From an uncultured Bacteroidales bacterium (GTDB taxonomy: Bacteria > Bacteroidota > Bacteroidia > Bacteroidales > UBA932), in assembly GCA_900318565.1 (NCBI GenBank), contig ONLD01000004.1, positions 1-64,000 of the forward strand: a stretch of DNA of 64,000 nt, read 5' to 3'. The notes under the pieces are model-generated. The model saw nothing but the letters and a program-made list of their open reading frames with translations. It made no database searches and was not told the DNA's origin. Numbering within the stretch: position 1 is the first letter of the stretch; each line of letters starts with the position of its first letter. Positions 27,343-34,410 of this stretch are shown here, one piece after another. The translations under genes and the position numbers were made by a program.

Positions 27343-27410
27343 ACAGGCATCTACCCTTAATAAGTGCCTGTTTATTATAAAGAAACACAACCGAGGGGAG
27401 GTACTGATAC
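27343..27410. repeat. Hairpin-plus-box repeat A (left of island)
   Basis: Hairpin ACAGGCA/TGCCTGT followed 20 bp later by the box CCGAGGGGAGGTACTGATAC (27391-27410). Homologous in order and sequence to repeat B at 34188-34259 (hairpin starting ACAGACATCTA, box CCGAGGGGAGGTGCTGAAAC). The two bracket most of the accessory island in direct orientation. Confidence 0.6.
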
Positions 27411-27722
27411 AAGGAGGCCGTTGTTGATGTTCTTGATTACCATCTGCATACATTTGTCATCCAGTGGACGTGTGCAGCCCCAACTCTTGGAAAAGTCTTC
27501 AAAGCCATTTTCGTCGCAGAAGTAGATGCTGGCCTTGGGATTGGCCTTGTAGTGTGCCACACGGAGCGAGAAGGTGTTGGTGGCGAAGTAGAACTTCTTG
27601 ATACCCCCTCGCTTTCGAGGTGCCAGCATAGCTTTAGTGCAAGAGATATAGGCGGTGGGGAGCGTGTCGGCCATCTTGGCAATGAGGTCTTTCACGCCTT
27701 TCAAAGCAGGATTCTCAGGCAT
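27375..27722 (-). pseudogene. Pyridoxamine 5'-phosphate oxidase-like fragment
   Basis: 115 codons. Residues about 25-72 (KAMLAPRKRGGIKKFYFATNT, KANPKASIYFCDENGF) match the FMN-binding split-barrel family related to PNP oxidase. The family normally continues with a further 60 or more residues (RGVMLxGxMEV...), absent here. After residue 72 the sequence switches to an unrelated WGCTRPLDDKCMQM segment and runs into repeat A, whose translation forms the C-terminus VSVPPLG. I read it as a truncated or fused remnant. It follows the zinc-ribbon gene on the same strand. Confidence 0.6.
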
Positions 27723-27737
27723 CTCATCGCTGACCAG

Positions 27738-28013
27738 TTATTCTTTATGCCAACGTTTCAAATGAGGGAAATACATCTTCATTTGTCCGATATACTCCTC
27801 TTTGGTCATTGGCTGGGGCAGGTTCTTGTTGACCTCGTCCACGAACTGGGCGCAAAATGCGATCATTTCTTCCATCGTGCAGTCCTGCAGGAACTTGCCG
27901 TCCTTGTAGCAGTAGATGCAGTAATCTTCATTCTTGCTTCCGTCGGCATTAGTGCCGAGGATTTCATCGGTGAGCGGCATTCCGCAACTCTGACAAAATT
28001 TCTGTTTCATCAT
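27738..28013 (-). CDS. Putative zinc-ribbon protein (Zn_ribbon_2 type)
   Basis: 91 residues from the tandem ATGATG at 28013/28010; the open frame extends upstream but a good promoter sits at 28035-28065. The N-terminal KFCQSCGMPLTDEILGTN and EDYCIYCYKDGKFLQD give four Cys for one zinc site. The C-terminal half is helical (MTKEEYIGQMKMYFPHLKRW). The family is small and of unknown role, often next to transcription factors or flavin-type oxidases; a PNP-oxidase-like fragment follows it here. Confidence 0.75.
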   Translation of the reverse strand: MMKQKFCQSCGMPLTDEILGTNADGSKNEDYCIYCYKDGKFLQDCTMEEMIAFCAQFVDEVNKNLPQPMTKEEYIGQMKMYFPHLKRWHKE

Positions 28014-28034
28014 TTGTCCGCTTTTTATCTGCTG

Positions 28035-28065
28035 CAAAGTTAGTGCATCAGGCGTTACGAAACAA
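28035..28065 (-). promoter_or_regulatory. Promoter of the zinc-ribbon gene
   Basis: Minus strand TTG (28065-28063), 20-bp spacer, TAACTTTG (28042-28035). Just upstream are two copies of ATGTGGACAAT (28072-28082 and 28084-28094) in direct repeat. Confidence 0.6.
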
Positions 28066-28132
28066 TAATCGATGTGGACAATTATGTGGACAATCCAGCC
28101 CTTTACACACAATAACCCTTTTGCGACCGGCA

Positions 28133-28164
28133 TTTGGCTGCATCGGGAAGTTTCTTTAATTTTG
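28133..28164 (+). promoter_or_regulatory. Promoter of the KilA-N pseudogene
   Basis: TTTG (28133-28136), 20-bp spacer, TAATTTTG (28157-28164). A full consensus promoter remains in front of a broken gene. Confidence 0.6.
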
Positions 28165-28179
28165 TGATAAAGAATGTTT

Positions 28180-28550
28180 ATGGCGAAAGGAATTAACATA
28201 GATGCAAACGGCCTGCAGGTGGAGGTGCGCTATGGCGGAGCAGCCGGAGATTTCATTTCCCTGACAGACATTGCCAAGTAGCGGACGGCCGAGAATCCGG
28301 GATATGTTATCCAGAACTGGATGCGGACACGGAACACCGTCCGTTTCCCGGGCCTGTGGGAGCATTTCCACAATCCGGAGTTCAATTACCTCGAATTCGA
28401 GGCAATTGAACGTGAGGCAGGCTTGAACAGTTTTGTGCTCACGCCAAAAGATGGGTGGAACAGACCGGGGCCAAGGGCATCGTAACCAAGCAGGGCCGGT
28501 ATGCCGCTACCTTCGCACACCAAGACATAGCCTTTGAATTCGCGTCCTGG
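28180..28550 (+). pseudogene. KilA-N domain protein, broken
   Basis: KilA-N domains are DNA-binding modules of phage and selfish-element proteins. Start MAKGINIDANGLQVEV; DFISLTDIAK is followed by an in-frame TAG (28279-28281). After that the same frame continues RTAENPGYVIQNWMRTRNTV, FPGLWEHFHNPEFNYLEFEA and EREAGLNSF. At the AAAAG run near 28447 the frame shifts to give KRWVEQTGAKGIVTKQGRYA and HQDIAFEFASW, after which homology stops. One stop, one frameshift and a lost C-terminus make it non-functional. Confidence 0.8.
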
Positions 28551-28596
28551 ACGAAACAGACGAAAAGAGACTGCTGGAAGGATAGAAAGAAATCGC

Positions 28597-29037
28597 ATGA
28601 CCAGAATCTACGTTGCTTCCAGCTGGAGGAACCCATACCAGCCCGAAGTGGTGGCCGCCCTCAGGAAGGCGGGGCACGAGGTGTATGACTTCCGCAATCC
28701 CAAGGACAACCCCGGCGGTTTCCATTGGGCCGATGTGGACGAGAATTGGCAGGACTGGCAGCCGGAAGAGTATATCCGGAACCTCACCCACCCTGTTGCC
28801 GAGAAAGGCTTCAAGGCCGACCTCGACGCCATACTCTGGGCCGACACCTGCGTGCTGGTCCTTCCCTGCGGAAGAAGCGCCCACACCGAAGCCGGATGGT
28901 TCGCCGGGAAAGGACTCAAGACTATCGTATATATGCCGGAGAAACAGGAACCGGAGTTGATGTATAAACTGTTTGACCGTGTAATTGGTAACTCCCAAGA
29001 ACTGGTTGATCACCTTCAATCAATTGAATGTAAATAG
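28597..29037 (+). CDS. Nucleoside 2-deoxyribosyltransferase-like protein
   Basis: 146 residues from ATG 28597. The start MTRIYVASSWRNPYQPEVV, with GHEVYDFRNP and ADTCVLVLPCGRSAHTEAGW, fits the nucleoside 2-deoxyribosyltransferase-like fold (PF05014 type), common in phages and mobile elements. The conserved acidic catalytic region is represented by the Glu in SAHTEAG. The natural substrate could be a nucleoside or nucleotide derivative; its real activity is not known. It overlaps the 3' end of the convergent PD-(D/E)XK gene by 18 bp. Confidence 0.78.
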   Translation: MTRIYVASSWRNPYQPEVVAALRKAGHEVYDFRNPKDNPGGFHWADVDENWQDWQPEEYIRNLTHPVAEKGFKADLDAILWADTCVLVLPCGRSAHTEAGWFAGKGLKTIVYMPEKQEPELMYKLFDRVIGNSQELVDHLQSIECK

Positions 29038-30252
29038 AAGAACTGCAAGACTGACAAGTCTTTCATCGTCCTGATTCATTTTGAATCTGTAATTCAGCCA
29101 CGTCTCTTCATTTGCCGGCAAAGCTTCTTTGAAGTTTGGATGTTCAGAGATGCTGCTTTTGACACCATTGATGGCCGTAGACATTGACGTTCCTCGGACG
29201 AAAATGAGGAGTGCTGTTTTTGTGTCACGCCAGGTCAAATAACTCAGCAACTGGGAAATAGCATCGAGAAAGACCTGTTTTCCGTGCCAAAACTTGCACT
29301 CGGCAATGAAGACGATGCCATCCTTATGCTTTACCATTATATCCGTTTTCCCGCTCTTGTTAAACGCCTCTCCTGTTGCGGATTCAGACTTGAATGATGT
29401 CTGTATTTGTGCAAGAAAAAGATCCCTCAAAGTTTCTTCGCCCATATTCTTTGTCACATTAGGCAAAGACTCATACATCTTTCCTATCGTGTGAATAGAA
29501 TCCAGAATTTGATTATACTTCCGGGCATCCATAATTGGTGTCAGTTCTTCTGCCTTCTTGGAATTGTTTAACGTTTTCGGCGGACCATATCTATGGGAAA
29601 CGGTCGGGACTGAATATGTCCTTGGTTTTCTCTGATCTGCCGTCGGTATTCCGAGGCTAGCTATAAACGAGTTTTCTCGTTTGATTATCTCTTTCCGTGA
29701 CGAAAACACCTTGCGGGCGATTTCCGGAAGCGCACGGTTATATGCTTTGATTGCTTTGTCTAGATGTTCAAGCATTTGCAGGCAAGAATCCCTCTCTGAC
29801 TCATATTCACGTGTTACTTCCTCAGCTTTACCGTTCAGCGAGAGAATGTCAGTATAGATGTAGTTGTGCTCAACATGAAACCGTCCTGAGCCAGAGGAGA
29901 ACCAGATGGGAGGATGGAAATAAAGCAGATCACGATCTCCTTCAATCGGTACAATGTAACGTACCATCGTTGCTTCGTAGGAATCTTCAACACCCCAATA
30001 ATTCGGAAGATACTGCCTGTCAACGAGAACTTTTCTAGTTTCTATGTGGGCATCTTCGAAATGAACTTCTGGCGTATAAAGGCTAAACTCTTCAACTAAG
30101 TAGTTGATATAGTCCTCTTCTGCAATATTCAGGACATAATTGTCTTCAAGAGCGTTCACCTTGCGCTCCATCGCTTTAGTCTGGGACGGGATAAGGTCTT
30201 CGGTGCGATATTTTGAAAATATGTCTCCCCGGTCTATGCGGAATCGTTCCAT
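29020..30252 (-). CDS. Unclassified protein with C-terminal PD-(D/E)XK nuclease-like domain
   Basis: 410 residues. The N-terminal ~280 residues are unrecognised and mostly helical, with a Tyr/Phe-rich stretch near LLYFHPPIWFSSG. Around residues 310-375 the sequence KSGKTDIMVKHKDGIVFIAE followed by CKFWHGK gives the pattern D...ECK of PD-(D/E)XK nucleases, then LDAISQLLSYLTWRDTKTALLIF, the usual helix and strand. No signal peptide. It lies 44 bp downstream of the EcoRII-like gene on the same strand and is clearly AT-richer than the genome core. Possibly a second nuclease or an accessory of the restriction system; not assignable to a named defence family. Confidence 0.65.
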   Translation of the reverse strand: MERFRIDRGDIFSKYRTEDLIPSQTKAMERKVNALEDNYVLNIAEEDYINYLVEEFSLYTPEVHFEDAHIETRKVLVDRQYLPNYWGVEDSYEATMVRYIVPIEGDRDLLYFHPPIWFSSGSGRFHVEHNYIYTDILSLNGKAEEVTREYESERDSCLQMLEHLDKAIKAYNRALPEIARKVFSSRKEIIKRENSFIASLGIPTADQRKPRTYSVPTVSHRYGPPKTLNNSKKAEELTPIMDARKYNQILDSIHTIGKMYESLPNVTKNMGEETLRDLFLAQIQTSFKSESATGEAFNKSGKTDIMVKHKDGIVFIAECKFWHGKQVFLDAISQLLSYLTWRDTKTALLIFVRGTSMSTAINGVKSSISEHPNFKEALPANEETWLNYRFKMNQDDERLVSLAVLLFTFN

Positions 30253-30296
30253 TACGATAGAATTATGTCCAATAGAGAAACAATAATAAAGATTTT

Positions 30297-31481
30297 CTAC
30301 GCGATTCGGTAATGACGTTCCTGTTTCTCCCTGACCATGCCAACAAACTGCTTCAAAGAAAACAAGTCATTCCTGTAAGGTTCAGCAAATGAACTTCTGT
30401 TGTCCTCTGGAATAACGAGGATTACCCGCTCGTGCTTCATTTCCTGCAACTGGTTGGCGGAAATACTCGGCTGGAGTGTAAACAGGTATTTGGTGTCGAT
30501 ACGGTCTGCCTCGTTGAGGACCTGACGCCAGCGGTCTTTGCAGGTTGTCTTTGCCCCAAGGAAGGTCAGGTCGTCTGCCGGGAAGAGGAAATCGTGATAC
30601 TCTGCACCACCCGGGAAAAGGAAATCAGGGCGTTTCTTATCTTCCGTGACGGGCTGCTCCTCAAAACGGAGTTTGGAAGCCGTGAAAATGTGAGCCAGAT
30701 GATGCTCCAGAGATTTTCCGAAACGGGATTTACGACGATTCAGGAATGAGTTAGCTGCATCGGCGAAGTCCTTAATGGAGTCAAACGGGGTAGAGTACAT
30801 CGGACGGTAGAAGATGTCCTCAAACTGATAGAACAGATCGCTTTCTGTCTTGATCCAATTCCTGAGGATTTTGTCCGGGTCGTCTTGTATCTTGCCCTCT
30901 GTGATGCCGAAAACGTCGTTGTAGATCTGGCTGGCCAAAAGTGAAATCTCCTTGGTTTCAGGAAAGTCTGTCATTGTTCCGGCTATCTCCAAAAGGCGTT
31001 GTTTCAGTTTCACATCAGGAGATACTGTGGCATGAGGGTCGATAAAGTGATTGGTCTTCTCAGCGGAGAGGTTATACTCTGCGAAAAACTCATCAATGTC
31101 CTCATCATGCTCCAAGACGATACCAGTATAATCATCCGTGTCCATCTGACAGATTATCAAGAGACTGCCGACATATTCTTCTGAAAGGAACGGAAAGCCT
31201 TTTCCGAAGCGTGTAATACGGTATTCGTTACGCGTACCGGTTCCGTAATAGATGAAGCGACTGTCTGTCTCAAAGTCATTCTGCCAGCGGATTTTCACAA
31301 AGCGGTCTTTATTGCTCCCTTTGACTCCCGGCTCATCAAATAACAATGCCGCTGCCTGTTTCGGGACATAAAACCCTTCCTGATGGGAGGTCATACTTAC
31401 ATCATTTGCTGTGATGTACCGGCAAAACGCCTTTTTTGAGCGATTTACCTGAGATATGGCGTAGTTGAAGATATCGCTCAT
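30297..31481 (-). CDS. EcoRII-family type II restriction endonuclease
   Basis: 394 residues; ATG 31481 overlaps the methylase stop by ATGA. The C-terminal catalytic domain shows the EcoRII_C pattern: RKSRFGKSLEHHLAHIF, FEEQPVTEDKKRPDFLFPGG and LTFLGAKTTCKDRWRQVLNE, then YLFTLQPSISANQLQEM. The N-terminal ~190 residues are consistent with an effector-type DNA-binding region (GIVLEHDEDIDEFFAEYNL). EcoRII-like enzymes recognise CCWGG and need two sites; that specificity is inferred from the family only. It is in one operon with the C5 methylase. Confidence 0.88.
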   Translation of the reverse strand: MSDIFNYAISQVNRSKKAFCRYITANDVSMTSHQEGFYVPKQAAALLFDEPGVKGSNKDRFVKIRWQNDFETDSRFIYYGTGTRNEYRITRFGKGFPFLSEEYVGSLLIICQMDTDDYTGIVLEHDEDIDEFFAEYNLSAEKTNHFIDPHATVSPDVKLKQRLLEIAGTMTDFPETKEISLLASQIYNDVFGITEGKIQDDPDKILRNWIKTESDLFYQFEDIFYRPMYSTPFDSIKDFADAANSFLNRRKSRFGKSLEHHLAHIFTASKLRFEEQPVTEDKKRPDFLFPGGAEYHDFLFPADDLTFLGAKTTCKDRWRQVLNEADRIDTKYLFTLQPSISANQLQEMKHERVILVIPEDNRSSFAEPYRNDLFSLKQFVGMVREKQERHYRIA

Positions 31482-32725
31482 ACTTTCTTTTTCATTGTCT
31501 TGACCAGCTGCTCGGAAACGGCAGTGATAAGTGGAACTATAACGGAATTGCCGCACTGACGGTAGGCCTGCACCTCCGATACGGCATTGATGATGTATTC
31601 ATCTGGATAGCCCATCAGGCGCGCGCACTCACGAGGTGTGAGGCGGCGAGGGTTGACGCCTTCACCTTGGGGAATCAGGATTTCTGAACCGTCTTTGTAA
31701 TACCGGGCGCTAAGAGTGCGGGTAATTCCGTTGAGATCCACAAGGCCGTATCCGAAGCCGTTGCCCTTCTCCTTGTGCTTCTGGGCATAGTTCTGGAGAT
31801 AGCCCCAGAGTTTGTCAGAGAGAGTGTATTTGGCCGGGACATTCTGTTCCAGTATGTCACCGATGCAGTTCATCGGTTCGCCCAGCTTGGGAAACTCGAA
31901 CTGCTCTTTTCCGCCGTAAACCTTGCGGTCATAACCGACAATCATAATCCTCTCACGGTGCTGGGGTACAAAAGACTTACCGTCCAGAACCTCGTAATGG
32001 ATACTGTAATCCAGTTCTTCCAGTGTTTCGGTTATCACCTTGAACGTGCGGCCTTTGTCGTGGGAAACGAGATTCTTCACGTTCTCCAGATAGAAAGCCT
32101 TAGGGCGGTGACGGCTGATAATGTCAGCCACGTCGAAAAAAAGTGTGCCCTGCGTTTTGTCCTTGAATCCGGTCTCACGGCCGAGGCTGTTTTTCTTGGA
32201 AACACCGGCAATGGAGAACGGCTGGCAAGGGAATCCGGCACATAATACGTCAAAATGCTCAGGAATATAGGATTTGGTTTCGTCCTTGGTGATATCGCCA
32301 AAGGGCATATCGCCGAAGTTGGCCATGTAGGTTTTCTGCGCGTACTGATTCCATTCTGACGAGAATATGCATTTTCCGCCCTGCGCTTGCATTGCCAGAC
32401 GGAAACCGCCCATCCCGGCAAACAGGTCGATAAACGTAAACTTGGGCTTTTCCGGCTCCGGGAACGGTACGTCAAAGAACTCCTTGAAGTAGAGTTCCAA
32501 CGGATCGTCGTTCAGAACGGATTCGTTTCCTTCTTTTTTGTCTAGGACTTCCTCCGATATGAAGGAGAAGGCCTGTTTCTTGCCATCCGCGGTCATGTAC
32601 TTGCGGTTGTGCAGGTACTGAGTCAGGACGGAAAGGCCGTCTTTCTGTCCTTTTTTCTCGCATTGGGCTAACAGGGCCTGAGAATCAATGCAGTTCAGAT
32701 ATGGATATCTTTTGCTTTTAAGCAT
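31478..32725 (-). CDS. DNA (cytosine-5)-methyltransferase (Dcm-like)
   Basis: 415 residues. N-terminal ~95 residues are variable, then the C5-methylase motifs in order: FTFIDLFAGMGGFRLAMQAQ (I), GDITKDE (III), CAGFPCQPFSIAG (IV, catalytic Cys), FYLENVKNLVSHD (VI), QHRERIMIVGYD (VIII), then a target-recognition region, and QCGNSVIVPLITAV (X). This is the Dcm/M.EcoRII subgroup, fitting the EcoRII-like nuclease and Vsr beside it. A -7 box TAACTTTG lies on the minus strand at 32754-32747. Confidence 0.95.
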   Translation of the reverse strand: MLKSKRYPYLNCIDSQALLAQCEKKGQKDGLSVLTQYLHNRKYMTADGKKQAFSFISEEVLDKKEGNESVLNDDPLELYFKEFFDVPFPEPEKPKFTFIDLFAGMGGFRLAMQAQGGKCIFSSEWNQYAQKTYMANFGDMPFGDITKDETKSYIPEHFDVLCAGFPCQPFSIAGVSKKNSLGRETGFKDKTQGTLFFDVADIISRHRPKAFYLENVKNLVSHDKGRTFKVITETLEELDYSIHYEVLDGKSFVPQHRERIMIVGYDRKVYGGKEQFEFPKLGEPMNCIGDILEQNVPAKYTLSDKLWGYLQNYAQKHKEKGNGFGYGLVDLNGITRTLSARYYKDGSEILIPQGEGVNPRRLTPRECARLMGYPDEYIINAVSEVQAYRQCGNSVIVPLITAVSEQLVKTMKKKV

Positions 32726-32746
32726 CGCGCAACGTATTTAAGTTGC

Positions 32747-32815
32747 CAAAGTTACGAAATTTCACCCAAAACATTAACATCACCTGGCAAGATTCGACAG
32801 AAATCAGTAATATTG
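32747..32815. promoter_or_regulatory. Divergent promoter region of methylase and vsr, with a CCTGG site
   Basis: Minus strand -7 box TAACTTTG (32754-32747) for the methylase; plus strand TAATATTG (32808-32815) for vsr. Between them at 32783-32787 is CCTGG, the sequence expected to be methylated by this system if it has EcoRII specificity. It overlaps the position of the vsr -33 element. Confidence 0.45.
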
Positions 32816-32835
32816 CATAAGGAAAAGCCAGAATA

Positions 32836-33381
32836 ATGCCCGACACCCTCACACCCGCCCAGCGCCACGCAAACATGGCCGCCATCCACTCCGCCTCCAC
32901 CAAGCCGGAGCTGCTCCTCCGCAAAGCCCTCTGGCGCCTGGGCTTCCGCTACCGCGTCAACGACAAGCGCCTCCCCGGCAAACCTGACATCGTTCTACCT
33001 AAATTCCGCACCGTCATCTTCGTCCACGGCTGCTTCTGGCACGGCCACAAAGACTGTAAGAACTACACCGTCCCAAAGACCAACACCGACTTCTGGACCG
33101 CCAAGATAGCAAGGAACCAGCAGCGCGACCAGGACACATGGCGCCAGCTGGAAGCCAAAGGCTGGGCTGTCCTCATCGTCTGGGAATGCGAACTCAAACG
33201 AAGCCGGCTCCCTGAAACCATCACGGCGGTGGCCACCCAAATCCACAAGAACGGAGAGATCCTTCGCTCCGCTCAGGATGACAGAAGGAAAGCCCGCACC
33301 CTCTATGCCGAAGAGCGCAGGCAATCCAAACAGCGCGAAGCCGCCCTTACGGAGGAACTTCATCGGAAATACCCTCACTGA
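32836..33381 (+). CDS. vsr: Very short patch repair endonuclease
   Basis: Nicks 5' of the T in T:G mismatches that arise by deamination of 5-methylcytosine, starting repair. 181 residues; the family core is about 140. Motifs: MAAIHSASTKPELLLRKALW, LPGKPDIVLPKFRTVIFVHG, then CFWHGHKDC (zinc/active region) and WAVLIVWECEL. The extra C-terminus from about residue 141 (EILRSAQDD...) is the translation of a dispersed repeat at 33256-33284 plus a charged tail. Divergent from the methylase whose product it protects against mutation. Confidence 0.92.
   Translation: MPDTLTPAQRHANMAAIHSASTKPELLLRKALWRLGFRYRVNDKRLPGKPDIVLPKFRTVIFVHGCFWHGHKDCKNYTVPKTNTDFWTAKIARNQQRDQDTWRQLEAKGWAVLIVWECELKRSRLPETITAVATQIHKNGEILRSAQDDRRKARTLYAEERRQSKQREAALTEELHRKYPH
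33256..33284. repeat. Dispersed REP-like repeat inside the 3' end of vsr
   Basis: GATCCTTCGCTCCGCTCAGG followed by ATGACAG, an imperfect palindrome (ATCCT/AGGAT arms). From my knowledge of gut bacterial genomes this family is widely dispersed and, when translated, gives ILRSAQDD, as seen here in Vsr. Confidence 0.6.
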
Positions 33382-33394
33382 GCTCCTCCACCCT

Positions 33395-33781
33395 TCAAAC
33401 CTCCAGCCCCAACTCCTCAATGTCCAGAAACGCCACCACCTTACGGCCCTTCAGCACCAGCAGCCGCTCTTTGATCATCGACTTCGCGCCCGTGGCCAGC
33501 CAGAGGGACCTCGGCATCAGCCCCGTGCAGATCTCCGCCGTCTTCTCACTCTCCACCAAGGCAACCACCTTCCCCGGATACTGACGCAACAGATGCTCCC
33601 CGAAGAGACACTGCGTGAGCTCCCAATCCTTGGGCAACTGCCCCGAAGCCTTCATCAGGGAGTGAACCCAGTTGATCCGCCCCGTGCAGTTCTCATCCTT
33701 GATGCAGAGCCCGGTCTCCGGGTCGTACTTCATAATCTTGCCGGTGCGGCAGGGGCCGAAAAGCCCCTGAGAGCGTTCTTC
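33395..33781 (-). pseudogene. DUF6371 (Toprim-like) fragment
   Basis: Open to about 33805 with no start codon. It contains PCRTGKIMKYDPETG and KVVALVESEKTAEICTGLMP, then LWLATGAKSMIKERLLVLKG and RKVVAFLDIEE, which match the C-terminal part of DUF6371 proteins of Bacteroidota mobile elements. The N-terminal zinc-finger region and the extreme C-terminus are missing. It is a relic of a mobilisable element near the island's right edge, convergent with vsr. Confidence 0.65.
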
Positions 33782-33805
33782 ATTTGGATTACAAACATAG
33801 TTACT

Positions 33806-34187
33806 TTATTCAACTAATCTTTTAGGTCTAATTGATACAGTTTTGAGAGAGTGTCGGCCTTGCTGGCAAGATTATCTTGATACATTTCAAGACAGATACA
33901 AGGCCCTCCAGACTCCACCTCAAAGAAACTGATCCGGGTGGCGTTGTGTCTCACGGATAATACACTTGAAGAAGTCCTCAACGCCGAGAGGAACCCCATT
34001 CAGGGCTTTTTGGGTGATGTGCTTGCAGAGGATCCGGCAGCACTTCAACGTGGAACAAGAGGAAAATGCTGGAAGCCGTCAGATGATGAGATTTCCAGAT
34101 CAAACAGTGCGAGAGAATGTTGCATCAAGAAAAATAATGATTATCTTCGCCTTGTGATTTGTTCACTATATTATTGGAACACATAAT
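33806..34187. other. Degenerate stretch without a supportable gene
   Basis: Short open frames exist on both strands (for example 33814-33999 on the minus strand), each broken within about 80 codons and none recognisable. AT content is higher than in the core genes. Probably decayed mobile-element sequence. Confidence 0.5.
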
Positions 34188-34259
34188 ACAGACATCTATC
34201 CTCTAAATGGATGTCTGTTTTCTTTTAAAAGGCCCTTAACCGAGGGGAGGTGCTGAAAC
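34188..34259. repeat. Hairpin-plus-box repeat B (right of island)
   Basis: Hairpin ACAGACATC (34188-34196)/GATGTCTGT (34210-34218) followed by a T-rich tract, then CCGAGGGGAGGTGCTGAAAC (34240-34259). The box matches repeat A at 18 of 20 positions and the spacing is similar. Confidence 0.6.
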
Positions 34260-34410
34260 GGGTATCAATCCTCAAATGGCTAATTAACAATACAATACGA
34301 ATCGTCCTGCGGGAGGGTGCCCGCAGCTGGAATCGTAAATCGCTGAAAGCCAAGGAGTACGACAGGATGACGGACTGCCGCGGCGGAGTAGCGGAGAAGG
34401 CTCGGAGGCT
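34260..34410. other. Intergenic remnant with a 55-codon open frame
   Basis: A plus-strand frame reads from about GTG 34250 to the TAG at about 34411 (SWNRKSLKAKEYDRMTDCRG near its end). It lacks a good start and I do not recognise it. Composition returns to the GC-rich core here. Confidence 0.3.

Noticed and set aside
28574..28596. Longer N-terminus (from 28534) for the deoxyribosyltransferase-like protein
   Set aside because: The extra residues overlap the KilA-N remnant and look non-protein-like; the family begins directly with MxxIYVASSW, matching ATG 28597.
29020..30252. Assignment of the PD-(D/E)XK protein to Shedu (DUF4263)
   Set aside because: Only the generic nuclease motif is visible; the DUF4263 pattern around the catalytic lysine is not convincing, so no named defence system is claimed.
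27038..34410. Classic tRNA-site integration of the island with duplicated tRNA-His 3' end (attL/attR)
   Set aside because: No copy of the tRNA-His 3' sequence is found near the right edge (34.1-34.4 kb) and no integrase is present; only the unrelated A/B repeats bracket the region.
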